Notes under the pieces: model-generated
Told to the model about the DNA's origin: nothing
Databases searched by the model: none
The model's input: the letters and a program-made list of their open reading frames with translations, nothing else
In this document: piece by piece, positions 32,800-43,980 of the stretch
Numbering within the stretch: position 1 is the first letter of the stretch
Layout: the number at the start of each line of letters is the position of its first letter
Program-made: the position numbers and the translations under genes
Assembly (NCBI GenBank): GCA_003991915.1
Contig: RQTK01000346.1
Coordinates: forward strand, 74,825-138,824
Direction of reading: 5' to 3'
Source of the DNA: Elysia chlorotica
Lineage: Eukaryota > Mollusca > Gastropoda > Plakobranchidae
Length of the DNA stretch: 64,000 bases

Positions 32800-33626
32800 A
32801 CCAGAACTCCATCATACGGGCACAAACTCTGGATGGTGATCTATTCCAGGAGTTCCAGCAAACATTACAGCTATTTAAAAAACGTTGCGCTCAGCAAAAT
32901 CATCAGGGACATTACTCCAAATACATCGTCCTTCAGCAGTTCAATGTCAGCACCTTCACCATCAAAATCCTACTACATTTACCATCCTACTAGTAGTACA
33001 ACTCTCATTCCTTTTCAAAACCTGTCACAAAATCAGATGTCTGGGCAAGCCCAACAGTCCCCCTTGCGTTCCTGGCAGAGCTCCTGTCAGTCAAAAGAAT
33101 GTCCCCACAGTTTAGCAACAGCGCTCCTGAACCCAGTAATTCTTATATTCAGTGAAATCCACTGAGAACGTACAACTAATTCGTGTTATTTTTCATTAAA
33201 ATTCGTTCATAAAGTATTTGCATATCGCTGTTTGAAGTTTGTATTTTTTGTTTGGTATTTTCCTCTGTGTATGTAAGTACTGTACGACATCCTCGCATAC
33301 TTGAAAAAGAGTTCTTCATCAAGATTCTCAAGAAGATGAAGGAATGTACGCTAAAACTTTCCCCGAGGTTGTCTGAGAAGTAAATGTTATCGGCACCAAA
33401 TTATGCTTCGTCTTTTTCATTTTCGTCTCCTTCGTAACAAAAGCAAAATCAGAGCATCTTCGTCAGAAGAATCATTTTGGGAGAAAATAAAACAGAACTC
33501 CTCTGTTTTTGGCTAAATATGAAGCATGTAGCATGATAGCGTGAAGTTTATGGCCCAGGGTATGAAACGTGTAGCGTGAAGCGTGAAGCGTGAAGCTGTA
33601 GCGTGAAGTTCTATGGCCCATCAGCC
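32288..33626. mobile_element. PIF/Harbinger-type DNA transposon, 1.3 kb, degraded
   Basis: Terminal inverted repeats of about 55 bp begin ggctgatgggccatagaact at the left, with the exact reverse complement at 33607-33626. They continue as alternating TTCACGC/TACACGC units. TAA lies directly outside each end (32285-32287 and 33627-33629), matching the 3-bp TWA target duplication of the PIF/Harbinger superfamily. A second, diverged pair of the same inverted repeat is nested inside (32390-32450 and about 33525-33565). No DDE transposase is seen. A MADF-like relic and a (GA)n tract (32730-32793) lie within. Confidence 0.75.
32505..32678 (+). pseudogene. MADF/Myb-SANT-like domain relic inside the transposon
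   Basis: The frame reads LIEMVRARPLLWHPRVPDYK, then QRTQTWDELKKLL, and stops at 32676. This is the first two helices of a MADF DNA-binding domain (LI..V..RP.LW....P.Y....... W.EI). PIF/Harbinger elements usually encode such a protein beside the transposase. The frame is open back to 32505 but has no good start; AAG|GTAAAA at about 32650 could be a donor. After the (GA)n tract, weakly similar Ser-rich frames continue (32833-33165), suggesting a broken second exon. Confidence 0.6.
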
Positions 33627-33655
33627 TAAGTCAACGAATATAACACAAAATGAAC

Positions 33656-33661
33656 AACAGC

Positions 33662-33692
<31 letters not shown>

Positions 33693-33715
33693 GCAACAAC
33701 AGTAACAACAAACGA
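33656..33715. repeat. (CAA)n microsatellite
   Basis: About 15 CAA units with CAG interruptions, starting 30 bp beyond the transposon end. Confidence 0.95.
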
Positions 33716-35090
33716 CCAAACTGAAAATGTGAAAACATCTTTGTCGGAGAACACTTCATTGTGACGCTGTTATGTAGCAGAGACAAACGTGTTAATGGCT
33801 TCATGAAGTTTTAATGAGATATTTCCAGACCATAATATTTGTTTACCAGTTGGGCGGCCTAGTGTTTCACAGGTTGCTGAGACCAATTTTGTCTGATCTG
33901 ATCATTGTATGTAGCTGTAACATGGACCAAGCACTAAAAAATTAATATCAGCTACTCACAAAGGAACGAATGAATGTAACCACTGTGAAATACAGTGCAA
34001 AAAAAAACAAAAAAACAACCCCATTATAGTTTTGATTATTATTTATTTGTGTAAAATGTGTAATGTGATCATAGATTTTTTGCTAGAGCAGATTTTCGGT
34101 GCACAAATTGACTAAAATTTCAACTGATTGTCATATTAAAACTATTTTAATAATCATTTTGATTAAGATACATAAAAGACAGTAATATCATTTTTTGTTC
34201 ATTTCACTTTCGGTTTTCTTGCTTATTCCTCAGTTTTCAGACTATTGTTGCTTATCTTCCATTTGCGTGGTTATTTTAACAAGCTTAGTCCCAGTAAATC
34301 GTCTAAATTTTATCATGATATACGATTTTATTTTTGCTGGACTAGAAATTATCAGATTTGAAGAAGTCGACTACAACGTTACTTTTGTGCTTTAAGCAGC
34401 TTTATTATTTTCCAACACTCATCCTATCTTGAGCACTGGCCGAGATAAACACATTTATGCACTATACGGGAAGCAATGATTTATAAACATTGATTTGTTT
34501 ATCTTACTTTGACCAGTTTTAAGTATTCTAGCCTATTACTCCTACACAGCATAATAAAGAATTAATGTAAATTAATGTAAACTTTTTTTTTATCTGTAAA
34601 GCTCTGTTCAGTGAAATATCTTACTTTGACTCTTGTTGCAAATTATTTTTGAAATTTCGGTGACTGTGCTTTAGGAGTTCAACAGTAAATTAAGTGAAGC
34701 GTGATATCATTAAAACAATCGCTGGTTCTTTATGAAGTTAACAGAAATATTAGAAAGAGACACATAATAATTTATTAGGTATTATTTTCTTGTTTTGTTT
34801 CTTCTTTGGACCGTGTCACTCTATAGATCTACATCTGAGAGGTCAGTTGGTTCCCAGTTATGTACGCTTAGATCTACACCCATAACCGCATCCCATCCAT
34901 CTTTTTCTTTCCCCATCCATCTTTTTCTTTCCCGACACGCAATACAGAGAAACTCAGTGGGATCCAAAGTATTCATTCAGAGCGTAATAGATTGCAGCAA
35001 GCTATAAATCAGTGCCCCAAATCACCTTTATCGAACACTGCGCATAGTACGAGTTCTTGTCATTAGCGCTGAACTGATCACAGTACTAAA
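33716..35090. other. Intergenic, nothing firmly recognised
   Basis: AT-rich. The short stretch ttcccagttatgtacgctta at about 34848 recurs inverted and diverged at about 50049, suggesting a shared old repeat. Confidence 0.45.
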
Positions 35091-35097
35091 TACATAC

Positions 35098-35283
35098 AGC
35101 TCTACTGTTATCATATACTTTCATGACAGTACCACTGATATCATAATATACTTTCATTACAGCTCTACTGTTATCATATATTTTCATTGCAGTACCACTG
35201 TTATCATATACTTTCATTACAGTTCTACTGTTATCATATACTTTCATTACATTACTACTGTCATCATATACTTTCGTTAGGTT
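35098..35283 (+). repeat. Minisatellite, about 30-bp unit, six to seven copies
   Basis: Unit approximately ctactgttatcatatacttt plus cattacagt, alternating between TCTACTG and ACCACTG starts. That alternation hints at a 60-bp higher-order unit. Not associated with a gene. Confidence 0.85.
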
Positions 35284-35289
35284 TTCTGT

Positions 35290-35924
35290 GCTTTTACGTT
35301 ATGACCTAAGGAGTCCCTTATCATGAGTTTGTTTTTCAAGTTCTAGGGACTTCAACACTGCGACCTGTAGATAAAATCAGACATTAGCAGAAATTCGTAT
35401 TGATATCTGATAACCAATGATGTTTATTTTTTTCCTTAAAGCAGATTTGATTCACTGGTAGGCAGAGAGGAATGCTGTTAAAAAGTGAATGACCGCGAGC
35501 AGGACAACACATAATGACTATATAGTGACCATGGCTGACCCACTGCAACGGGATGATTAGTATGGGACTATGATATTTGTACGCACCATGTATCGTATTC
35601 AATTACTGTCGAACTCTGTGGGAGGCCGTTGCCATGGTTACAGTGCGGCACAGGGAGTAATTGGGACAAAAAAACAAAAGCACTAGATGAACAAAAAACA
35701 AACAAACACAAAAACAAAACAATCCAATTGGTTAACGGATATATTAACTTCCTTGCAAACAATTGAGTTAATAATAAATCGATGTTAAAAAAACACCAGT
35801 GTTAGTAAATCTAAAAGTAGACTGAAAACAACAATCTTACTATTCTTAGAGATTTTTTTTAAACATAATGATTATAACTTTTTCTTCTTAATGTATTTGA
35901 TCTGTTACAAACATTATTGATCAC
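35290..35924. other. Intergenic, nothing recognised
   Basis: AT-rich, with runs of A and AAAC-type simple sequence near 35670-35730. Confidence 0.5.
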
Positions 35925-35933
35925 CTCTCTCTC

Positions 35934-36009
<76 letters not shown>
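35925..36009. repeat. (CT)n microsatellite
   Basis: About 40 CT units with one early interruption. Confidence 0.97.
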
Positions 36010-36014
<5 letters not shown>

Positions 36015-36198
36015 CCTCCACCTTATTGCTCATTTCTCTCTGTTATCAGTTGCCTTCATGAAAACATTGATATGCAGTTTATGTTCTCGTTGTGTAACTG
36101 TTCAGACTGCGTATTTTGTGCGGGTCTCCATCTTCTTTTTATTTCCTCTGGGTTGGTTTTTTTTCTCTCCACAGAATAATTATATCCTTTTCCAGTCT

Positions 36199-36787
36199 AC
36201 AGTTATGAGATGACGGAAATAAATAGGTTTAGCTAGATCTAAACCAGAGGAAGATAAACCCAGGAACGTTTCGCATGGAAAGAGTACGTGCCTGGAATCG
36301 CTCCCATCTTTGTTGCATCGTTACGATAATTTCTGTCAGAGCAAGACTAGAGGGGGATGTTAAATCTACCGAGACAAATTATTACCCGATGAGCAGCAAA
36401 ACAAAAATTACCTTCCGGTCACTGCCCACCCCTGGAAGTAATTCAAGAAGGATGTAATAGAGGATACAACGGAGAACCCAACAAGGAGCAACCCAACAAA
36501 AAAAAACAAAAAAAAAAACCCAACAACAACAACAACACAAAGCAAAAAAAAAAGAACAGAAAAAATAATAATCGAAAAACAAATCAAAACAACCAAAAAA
36601 TTAGCAATATGATTTACAACAGTTATGAGATGACGGAAATAAACGGGTTTAGCTAAACCAGAGGAAGATAAACCCAGAAACGTTTAACATGGAAAGAGTA
36701 CGTGACTGGAATCGCTCCCATCTTTGTTGCATCGTTACGATAATTTTTGTCAGAGGAAGAGGGGGATGTTAAATCTACCGAGACACC
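36199..36787 (+). repeat. Direct duplication of about 175 bp, period 420 bp
   Basis: 36199-36377 and 36619-36787 are about 90% alike, both starting acagttatgagatgacggaa and ending gttaaatctaccgagaca. The 240-bp spacer is A- and CAA-rich. Confidence 0.85.
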
Positions 36788-36789
36788 GT

Positions 36790-37440
36790 AAGAGAAACAA
36801 ATCAATGCAGCTGCTCGAGGCTATTTACGTATCCGCACCACCATATAAAGTTATGGGTCCGTCCAATTTGATTCAACGCTGTAACTAGAGGCACTCTGAA
36901 AGCACCTGATAATATCTATGGCTAATGAACACAAGTCACTTTCCGTTTTTTAAAATTGAAAACTATTGGTTGCACATCATTTTAAACTGAAGAACTACAC
37001 TTTTTAAACATGATTTTATTGAAATAAAATTAAATACACCATTCAATGGACGCTTTCCTCTAATTTCGGGATACTTTTAGTTGCTTGTTATGCTCTTAGA
37101 AAAGATCTAGATAAAGATGGTCTAGTTAAGAATCAGAAAAACAAATTCACACTCGCACAGCTGACAGTGTTGGCGGATTCCACCATCCTTTCGTTGTTGT
37201 TTTTTTTTTAAAGTTACCAGCATTGTTTTTAATAATAAAAAATAGCACAATTTATTCTTTTATTTTCAATTCAGCCACTCAGTGATTGTCAATCAAAATT
37301 TTTTCTGAACCTCACTTACATGACGTCCTAATCTTCCCTTTTTTGGGTGTATATGATACAGTATTAACAAAAACAACAACCACACTGCACATCTTAGCTT
37401 ATTATTCTTATTTCCCTCTCTATTTACTGTGACCCCTCCC
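36790..37440. other. Intergenic, nothing recognised
   Basis: AT-rich, with a short (CA)n at 37449-37468. No coding or repeat signal identified. Confidence 0.5.
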
Positions 37441-37681
37441 CCCTCCCTATACACACACACACACACACTAACGTTCCTCATCGGCCTGTCCGTCTCGCGG
37501 TTCGAAGATCAATACATGCATGACTTGTTGAACCTGCCAGGATTGATGAGGTTTTAAAAAGAAGGCACCCCCGCTAGAAGTGCAGGGTGTATACATTTCA
37601 CACTGACCATCACACAGATCACAACGCTGGTTGCAATACGTTACTCCCACTCCTCTTCCTCCATTCACTACACATTTATCG

Positions 37682-37972
37682 TGGGGGCGAATTGGCTCAA
37701 GTGATAGAGAGTTGGTCTCTAGTCGAGAGCTCCGCGGTTCGAAACCCACTCCCACTCCCATTCCTCCCTCAGTCCGCACACATTTTACATGGGGGCGAAC
37801 TGGCTCAAGTGTTACTGTTAAAGCGTTGGTCTCCAGTCGAGAAGTCCGCGGTTCGAAACCCACTCCCAGTCCTCTTCTTCCCACATTCCTCACACATTTT
37901 ACGTGGGGGCGAACTGGCTCAAGTGGTAGGGCGTTGGTCTCCAGTCGATAGGTCCGCGGTTCGAAACCCAAG
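37682..37972 (+). repeat. Three tandem tRNA-like SINE heads without bodies
   Basis: Heads start at 37682, 37790 and 37904. Each has a GGGGGCGAAYTGGCTCAAGTG start (A-box-like), a ttggtctcYagtcgaga middle and the B box gcggttcgaaaccca. C/T-rich linkers (cccactcccattcctc) and ttcactacacat/cacacatttta join them. Only the SINE's promoter module is repeated; the body is absent. The minus-strand frame (37468-37995) stays open for 175 codons simply because the repeat is open. Confidence 0.85.
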
Positions 37973-38859
37973 AATGAACTAAAGTTATAGGGCATTAATT
38001 TTTGTATTACGATATTTGTTTGGATTTACCGGCATTTCGATACAGCCTTTCATTATCATAAAGTAATGGGCTTACGTGTGGAGAAATTTTAAGAGCTCAA
38101 CATTGTTTTTTCTTTCTCAATCTCCCAACGTCTCAATGGGTGTCTTAAAATTTTCTTGTCCTCCTTGATGTTACCAGTGTCCCTTTAACTCGTAAGTTAA
38201 GTTACGTAATTCAATGTCTCATAAAAGAAACAGAGCATTGAAACCACATTGGGCCATACCATGATCCTATTCGACCAATTAACCTAAAAAATAAGTAGAA
38301 TATCACTAATCCCAGCATGCATCGAGGCTTGAAAGAGTGCGTTCCCTTGAATAGATCTCACAAGGCCAGTCTCACTGCCATGGAACGGACGAGAAAGATG
38401 AGTTAACTAACGGAAGTTGGGTCTGATTGCTTCCTTGTTGAACACGCTCCCTCGATTACTCCGCCTTGCAACCCCTTAACCCCATTTTCCCCGTTTTCAT
38501 CCGCATGGGCGTTCTCGCTTTTGCTTGACAAAAGTGACTGATTGTCTAGTGCTGCGGTTCTATTTTCCTATCGTCATTTATCTCGTATCGTCACGAAACT
38601 TCCAATGGTATTCAAACGAAAACAATCTTTGAAAAGGAATAGAGCATACATGGTGGTGAAAGATTTAAGTAAGGATGTGACAGTTGAAAATAGGAAAGAA
38701 AATAATATAATACGTGTATACAAATTCACAAACAGAAATTGGTATTGGGTCTATATGGTTTATTTTGTACGCGAAACTAATATGAGATTTGATCTCAGAT
38801 ATGTGACTATCCAAGTGTTTGTGATGATGATGGTGAAGATTATAATTCTATTAATAATA
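37973..38859. other. Intergenic, nothing recognised
   Basis: A GC-richer patch at 38340-38530 is noticeable, but neither strand gives a convincing exon. Confidence 0.45.
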
Positions 38860-38881
38860 AAATAATAATAATAATAACAAC

Positions 38882-38937
<56 letters not shown>
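38860..38937. repeat. (AAT)n microsatellite running into an assembly gap
   Basis: About 25 AAT units with an ACA interruption, cut by 63 N (38938-39000). A G-run and (GA)n resume at 39001-39053. Confidence 0.97.
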
Positions 38938-39000
38938 NNNNNNNNNNNNNNNNNNNNNNNNNNNNNNNNNNNNNNNNNNNNNNNNNNNNNNNNNNNNNNN

Positions 39001-39009
39001 AGGGGGGGG

Positions 39010-39057
<48 letters not shown>

Positions 39058-39144
39058 CGGAGGGAGAGAGTTTAAAAAAAGAAAGAAAATAAGTAATGTT
39101 AATGAATTTTTTTAAAGAAGGAATATATAAAGAGAAGAAAGAAG

Positions 39145-39204
<60 letters not shown>
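39001..39204. repeat. Two (GA)n microsatellites
   Basis: 39012-39053 and 39149-39204, separated by A/G-rich sequence. Confidence 0.95.
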
Positions 39205-39210
<6 letters not shown>

Positions 39211-39409
39211 TAAAGTAAGAGAGCGATTAGAAGAGCATAATATTTAATAATATCAAGTGGCAGTAAAATAATGTTGAAAAAGGATAATCGTGGCCAACGT
39301 TCTTCAAGCTGGGAAAATGTGAAAAAGCTAGAAATACTCAATACTGACACTCGTTCAAGCTGGGGTTTACATTAAAGTGTTTGCGATCCCCACACGGGTA
39401 ACGAATGAT

Positions 39410-39924
39410 GTAACTACGTTCCTTAGGTATGGCGTTTTTTGATCACTTATTAGGCCTTAAATACATATTTGCAGCAATAAAGCAATAAGAAGATTTTCGA
39501 CTCGTAACATTAAAATAATGAGGTTTTGGACTCTTCGTAACAATGTAACAATAAGAAGGATCATGACTGATCGTAACAATGTAACCATAAGAAGATTTTC
39601 GACTCGTCGTAAAAATAATGAATAATAAGTTTTATGTGTCGCCGTAACAATACAACAATAAGGTTTTCTACTCGTCGTAATAATATAACAATAAGAAGGT
39701 TTTCGATTCGTCTTAACAATGTAACAATAAGAAGGTTTACGACTCTTCGTAACACTATAACAATAAGAAGGTTTACGACTCGTCGTAACAATATAACAAT
39801 AAGAAGGTTTTAGACTTGTCGTAACAATATAATAGTAAAAAGTTTTACGATTAGTCGTAACAATATAACAATATGTTGTATAAAGGTTTACGACGGTTGC
39901 AAGTTTCCGCGACGTTGCACTAAC
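39410..39924 (-). mobile_element. MITE expanded into a 36-bp minisatellite
   Basis: About ten to eleven diverged copies of a unit that reads, on the minus strand, gacgagtcgtaaaccttctt plus attgttatattgttac (39470-39880). The right edge acgttgcactaac (39912-39924) matches the terminal repeat acgttgtacttac of the small elements at 45.8 and 47.2 kb. The left edge gtaactacgtt (39410) is a poorer match. The 47-kb element carries three inverted-orientation units of the same sequence. Confidence 0.65.
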
Positions 39925-40354
39925 GGCACATTGACTCTGTAAGTGCAATATAATTATCGCTATTAGAATTAACCGTTGATGCAAACTCCCTTTAATATCG
40001 TCCTCCCCTCCGTCTCAGCTATGGGCCCTTACATCGTTCTCGCTTCCATCTCCACTATGCGCCCTCACATCGTCAGGCCTCCATTCTAACGCCAGGCCCA
40101 TCCACTCCGTTATGGTAGCTTCACACGTCAAGTGATTTGACTTTTTCGAGTCCACTCGGGTGGGCGGTCTGGCTCTCCAAGACCAATGACTATCCGATTA
40201 CTTGACACCTGTCTCATTCCACTGGGGATTGACTCACACGAACTTCATCCAGGGTATATCTATGGGTAATGGAGCCCTTACAGATGTGAAAAGGCAAATG
40301 GATTTTTTCCCTTCTTTTTTTTTTGGTATGGTTTGTTTATTTTCTTTTCCAAAA

Positions 40355-40755
40355 AGAGAGACAGGGAGAGATGGGGAGAGAAAGAGAGAGGTGGAGAGAT
40401 GGGGAGAAAGAGTGAAATAGGGAGAGAGAAAAAGAGAGAGATGGGGAGAGAGGCAGAGAGATGGGGAGAGATTGGGTGAATGAGAGATGGGGAGAGAGAC
40501 AGACAAACTGACAGAGTGGGACACTAACCAACCGAGAGAGACAAAGAGAGAGAATGAGAGAGATACAGAAAGAAAAGGCAAAAGTGTGAATGAGAGAGAG
40601 AAAGAGAGAGAGAAATTGAGTGAGTGAGAGAGAGAGAGAGAGGGACACAGAGAGAGAGAGGGAGGGGAGAAAGACAAAAACAAAAGAGCAAAAGAGAAAG
40701 AAAGAGAGATAGATAGAGATAGAGAGGGAGAGATAGAGAGAGAGACAGAGAGAAG
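40355..40755. repeat. Degenerate GA-rich low-complexity tract
   Basis: 400 bp of imperfect GAGAGA with TGG, AAAG and CAGA interruptions. The long Ser/Leu frames on the minus strand (40234-40768) are artefacts of it. Confidence 0.95.
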
Positions 40756-41156
40756 TTGATTTCATCACAGCGCTATCAAAATGGCATAACTTTTTTTTTT
40801 TTTTTTGTAGTTTTGGAAATTCTATTGTTTATTTATTATCTCAATACAAATCGAGTCGTTAAAGCTCTAACTTCAACGTTATCATATGAGAGACACTGAT
40901 CTAATTTCAAAAATAATGCTATTATCAAATGACTTAACTGTGTCTAAGACATGACAGTCCACTAAACCACTTTTCTCATTTCCACCCATTTCTGCTATTG
41001 ATTTGAGCAAAAAAAAAAAAAAAAAAAAAAAAACAACAACACACAAACCCAAAAAAAAATCATGGTTTTTCCCCCTCCAGGTCCCTCCGCCATTCTTCTC
41101 TCGGAAGTCGGCACGTAGATAAACGCTAGCACCGTCACTCAAATGGCACGCGTTCG

Positions 41157-41528
41157 ACGCTGACATTGATTTACACTCCAAGGTTCTATCAACCAAAAGT
41201 GTCCATAGACATCGATTGTTCCTTTTTTTCTCAGGGGAGATATGGCTGGCATAAATAGTAGAGCGTAATCTCAAGATCGGGATGGTTCGAATCTCACGAT
41301 CGCTCAAAAATGTATTTGTCCCTACTGACTGGGTCGGTGCCAGTTTAATGTGATTGCCCTGTCTCGTTTGTGGCAGAATATAAAATTGTCAGATGGCAGT
41401 CTTGGAGCCCGTCCACAATATTATCCATATGACGTTGGACATTAAGCAACAAAACAAAAACAGGCTGACATTGACTTATTATCCATTGCTCTATCAACCT
41501 AAAGTGTACATAAGAATCGATTATTTCC
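41157..41528 (+). mobile_element. tRNA-SINE copy bracketed by 65-bp diverged direct repeats
   Basis: The SINE (41235-41455) has a tRNA-like head (atggctggcataaatagtag, then ggttcgaatctcac), the body gactgggtcggtgccagttt and the end gacgttggacattaagcaac. Flanks 41158-41224 and 41463-41528 are about 80% identical (gctgacattga...ctatcaacc...aagtgt...atcgatt). They are much too long and diverged for an ordinary target duplication. Confidence 0.75.
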
Positions 41529-41870
41529 TTGTACTGTATGTAAGCTTTCCATCTTTTTTTCTCGTTAATTTAAACTACTTGTAATGTTGCTTTACTTCGA
41601 TTGGCGCACTTTGTTATTCTTTTTTTATTTTTTACTTTTGGCAATATTTTGCATTATATTCCATCATTAGTTTATATATAAAAAGCTAGCAATAAGAATA
41701 TCGATACGTAAGACAGTTCAAAATTATATAATGGTGACAAGATGGCGTCTAGGATATTAGATTTATACACAATGTAACTTGAGTAATTGTAGTAAAGTTG
41801 GTGGAGATCAATAGTTCCATTTTAGACCACTACTGTGCGTTGCTTCATAATTATTATAGATTGCCTAGTA

Positions 41871-41921
41871 ATCAGACTAATTACTTTGGGTCGAATCAGA
41901 CTAATTACTTTGGGTCTAAGG
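41871..41921 (+). repeat. 26-bp perfect tandem duplication
   Basis: aatcagactaattactttgg gtc occurs twice in direct succession. Confidence 0.9.
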
Positions 41922-42117
41922 AGGAAACTGTATCACTCTCTGTAGAAAATTAAAGTAACGTCAGAATATGCTTCGAACATTTTATAAGAAAATGCACGCA
42001 AGTTGAAACGAAGTTAGACACAATCTCCCCCCCCCCTCCAAAAAAAAACAACAACAAAAAGGCACACAAAAAAAAACAACCACCCAAATAAGAACAAAAC
42101 CACCCAAATAAGAACAA

Positions 42118-42120
42118 AAC

Positions 42121-42181
<61 letters not shown>

Positions 42182-42182
42182 A
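42118..42182. repeat. (CAA)n microsatellite
   Basis: About 21 CAA units. A short direct duplication (accacccaaataagaacaaa, twice, 42078-42118) precedes it. Confidence 0.95.
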
Positions 42183-42584
42183 AAACAACAACAAAATCAA
42201 TAACAAAAAATCCTATTTAAAAAGATAAAGCACTGCAGGATTGGATTCGGGCCGAGCTTTAATTAGTGTTCTTCCGGATCTGGCACAAATGGCCACCCTT
42301 GCGGAAATTCAAGAGTTAAAGTAAAACAATAAAAAAATAAAAATAAAAAAGAAGTAAAATATTGACAGCCAAGAGGGTTGGAATAACAACCTATTGGTCT
42401 TATCGCAATTTAATGATAGGAATTGGGGTTTGGGTTCCCATGCTACTCAGGGTCTCCGCGATACTTAGAAATGTTAGTGTCAGTCTGTACGATTTGCAGA
42501 TAAATCTTTGCAGACCCCCACGATAACATTCTTGAATTTACTCTTTTCCTGGTTTTCCCTTTGCTACGACTTTCTCTACCCTCC

Positions 42585-42692
42585 CCCTCTCCCTTTCTCT
42601 TTCTCTCTCTATATCTCTCCTCTCCTCTCTCTCTCTCTCTCACTCTCTCTCTCTTTCTCCCTCCCCCCTCCCCTCTCCTTCTCCACTGTCCA

Positions 42693-42732
<40 letters not shown>
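42585..42732. repeat. (CT)n then (AAT)n microsatellites
   Basis: Imperfect CT tract 42585-42660 and AAT tract 42694-42732. From 42740 to 43220 nothing else is recognised. Confidence 0.93.
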
Positions 42733-42734
<2 letters not shown>

Positions 42735-43220
42735 TACAACGATGGTGATAACATTAATCTACATGATTCACGTTTGTACATATAAACACTTAGTTATACC
42801 CGTACACACAGACAAATGTTATGTGTAAAATGATATAGAAGGACAATCAAAACATAGCAGCATTTTAGAGTAATTATTATTAAAAAAAAAACCAAAACAA
42901 AACAAAAACGGATGGCTCTTGGAATGAACGATCTCCTTATGTCTCCTGCGTTTGTTTCGTGTTTCAGTGACGTTATTAGTTCTTTTGGATCTGATTATTA
43001 TTTTTAGTAATGGGTGGCCATGACCTTTCTGAGTTTTCTGAATCTTTTGTTTATAAAGTGACATTAATAGTCCAGTGATTCAAAACAACTGCAAGACCAT
43101 GATTATTCCCACTTTTTGTCATTAGTCTGTCAAGTCTTGATTTTGTCCATACGTCTAGCATTTCCACCACCTCATTCTTTTAGGACAGTAAATTTACCAT
43201 GTGTAACGGAACATATTTAG

Positions 43221-43520
43221 CTAGAGGACATCAAGTCTAATTTGGAGTCGGTTGGTTGGTTGGTTGGTTGGTTGGGTTGGTTTAACGTCCAACAGCAGCA
43301 CATTATAGACTATATTGTGGACGGGTTCAAAGACGGACGTCTGACAATTGTGTGTACTGCCAGACACGAGACAAGCCGGTCACATTATACTGACACCGAC
43401 CCAACCAGTAGGGAACGCAACCGCCTGGATTCGAACTCGGGACCTTTTGCGTCGGAAGCCGATGTTCTATTTCTTTTGGGTCACCGCTCCCCTAGAGGAC
43501 ATCACGTCTAATTTGGAGTC
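43221..43520 (-). mobile_element. Full-length tRNA-SINE with 29-bp target-site duplication
   Basis: SINE 43250-43491 on the minus strand. Head: ggggagcggtgacccaaaag, the cggcttccgacgcaaaaggt segment, and B box cgagttcgaatcc. Body: gttgggtcggtgtcagtata. 3' end: gttggacgttaaaccaaccc plus a CCAA-repeat tail. Flanks ctagaggacatcaagtctaa tttggagtc (43221-43249) and its copy with one mismatch (43492-43520) form the duplication. This is the clearest copy for a consensus. Confidence 0.9.
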
Positions 43521-43980
43521 CAATTAGCGTCTTGTTTTAGTCTTTAAAAGAGAAAACAAAGCGCGCAAACGGTAAATGTTTTTAGACCAACTACTAAAAT
43601 GGCAACTTGGCGTTTCTGATGGGTAAATATCTCTCATGTTTTCCATCAATGTGGATTAGCGTTTTTTGATATCTCAATTATACAAAACTTTAGAATGTGA
43701 TTGGTTTGTAAAAAAAGACAGCTAGTTTGCTTTAATAAGAAAAAGTAGTGCTACTTAAGGGCTAGATTTTTAAAAATTAGAGCCTAATATAATTCACTTA
43801 TGATTCACACTGTTTATTGGATCAAAAGCAATGTATGCCAAAAGAAAACAAAAAATAGGGGAAATACATTTGTCTTTGCTGTAATATTTAACGACGGATT
43901 TTACTACAATAATAAAGATCGCTCATTCTGCTTTACCGTTGCCAAGCGTGAAATCGTTACTAATTGAACCAAATCCTTGT

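Noticed and set aside
35098-35283. CRISPR-like array
   Set aside because: The repeats are contiguous and diverged without unique spacers, in a eukaryotic genome. Same for 39470-39880 and 60434-60765.
37682-37972. Genuine tRNA genes
   Set aside because: A- and B-box-like motifs are present, but the heads match those of nearby SINEs and do not fold into a convincing cloverleaf with a clear anticodon arm by eye.
37468-37995. 175-codon minus-strand frame with GFEPR repeats
   Set aside because: It is the antisense translation of three tRNA-like SINE heads, which are open in several frames. No independent protein evidence.
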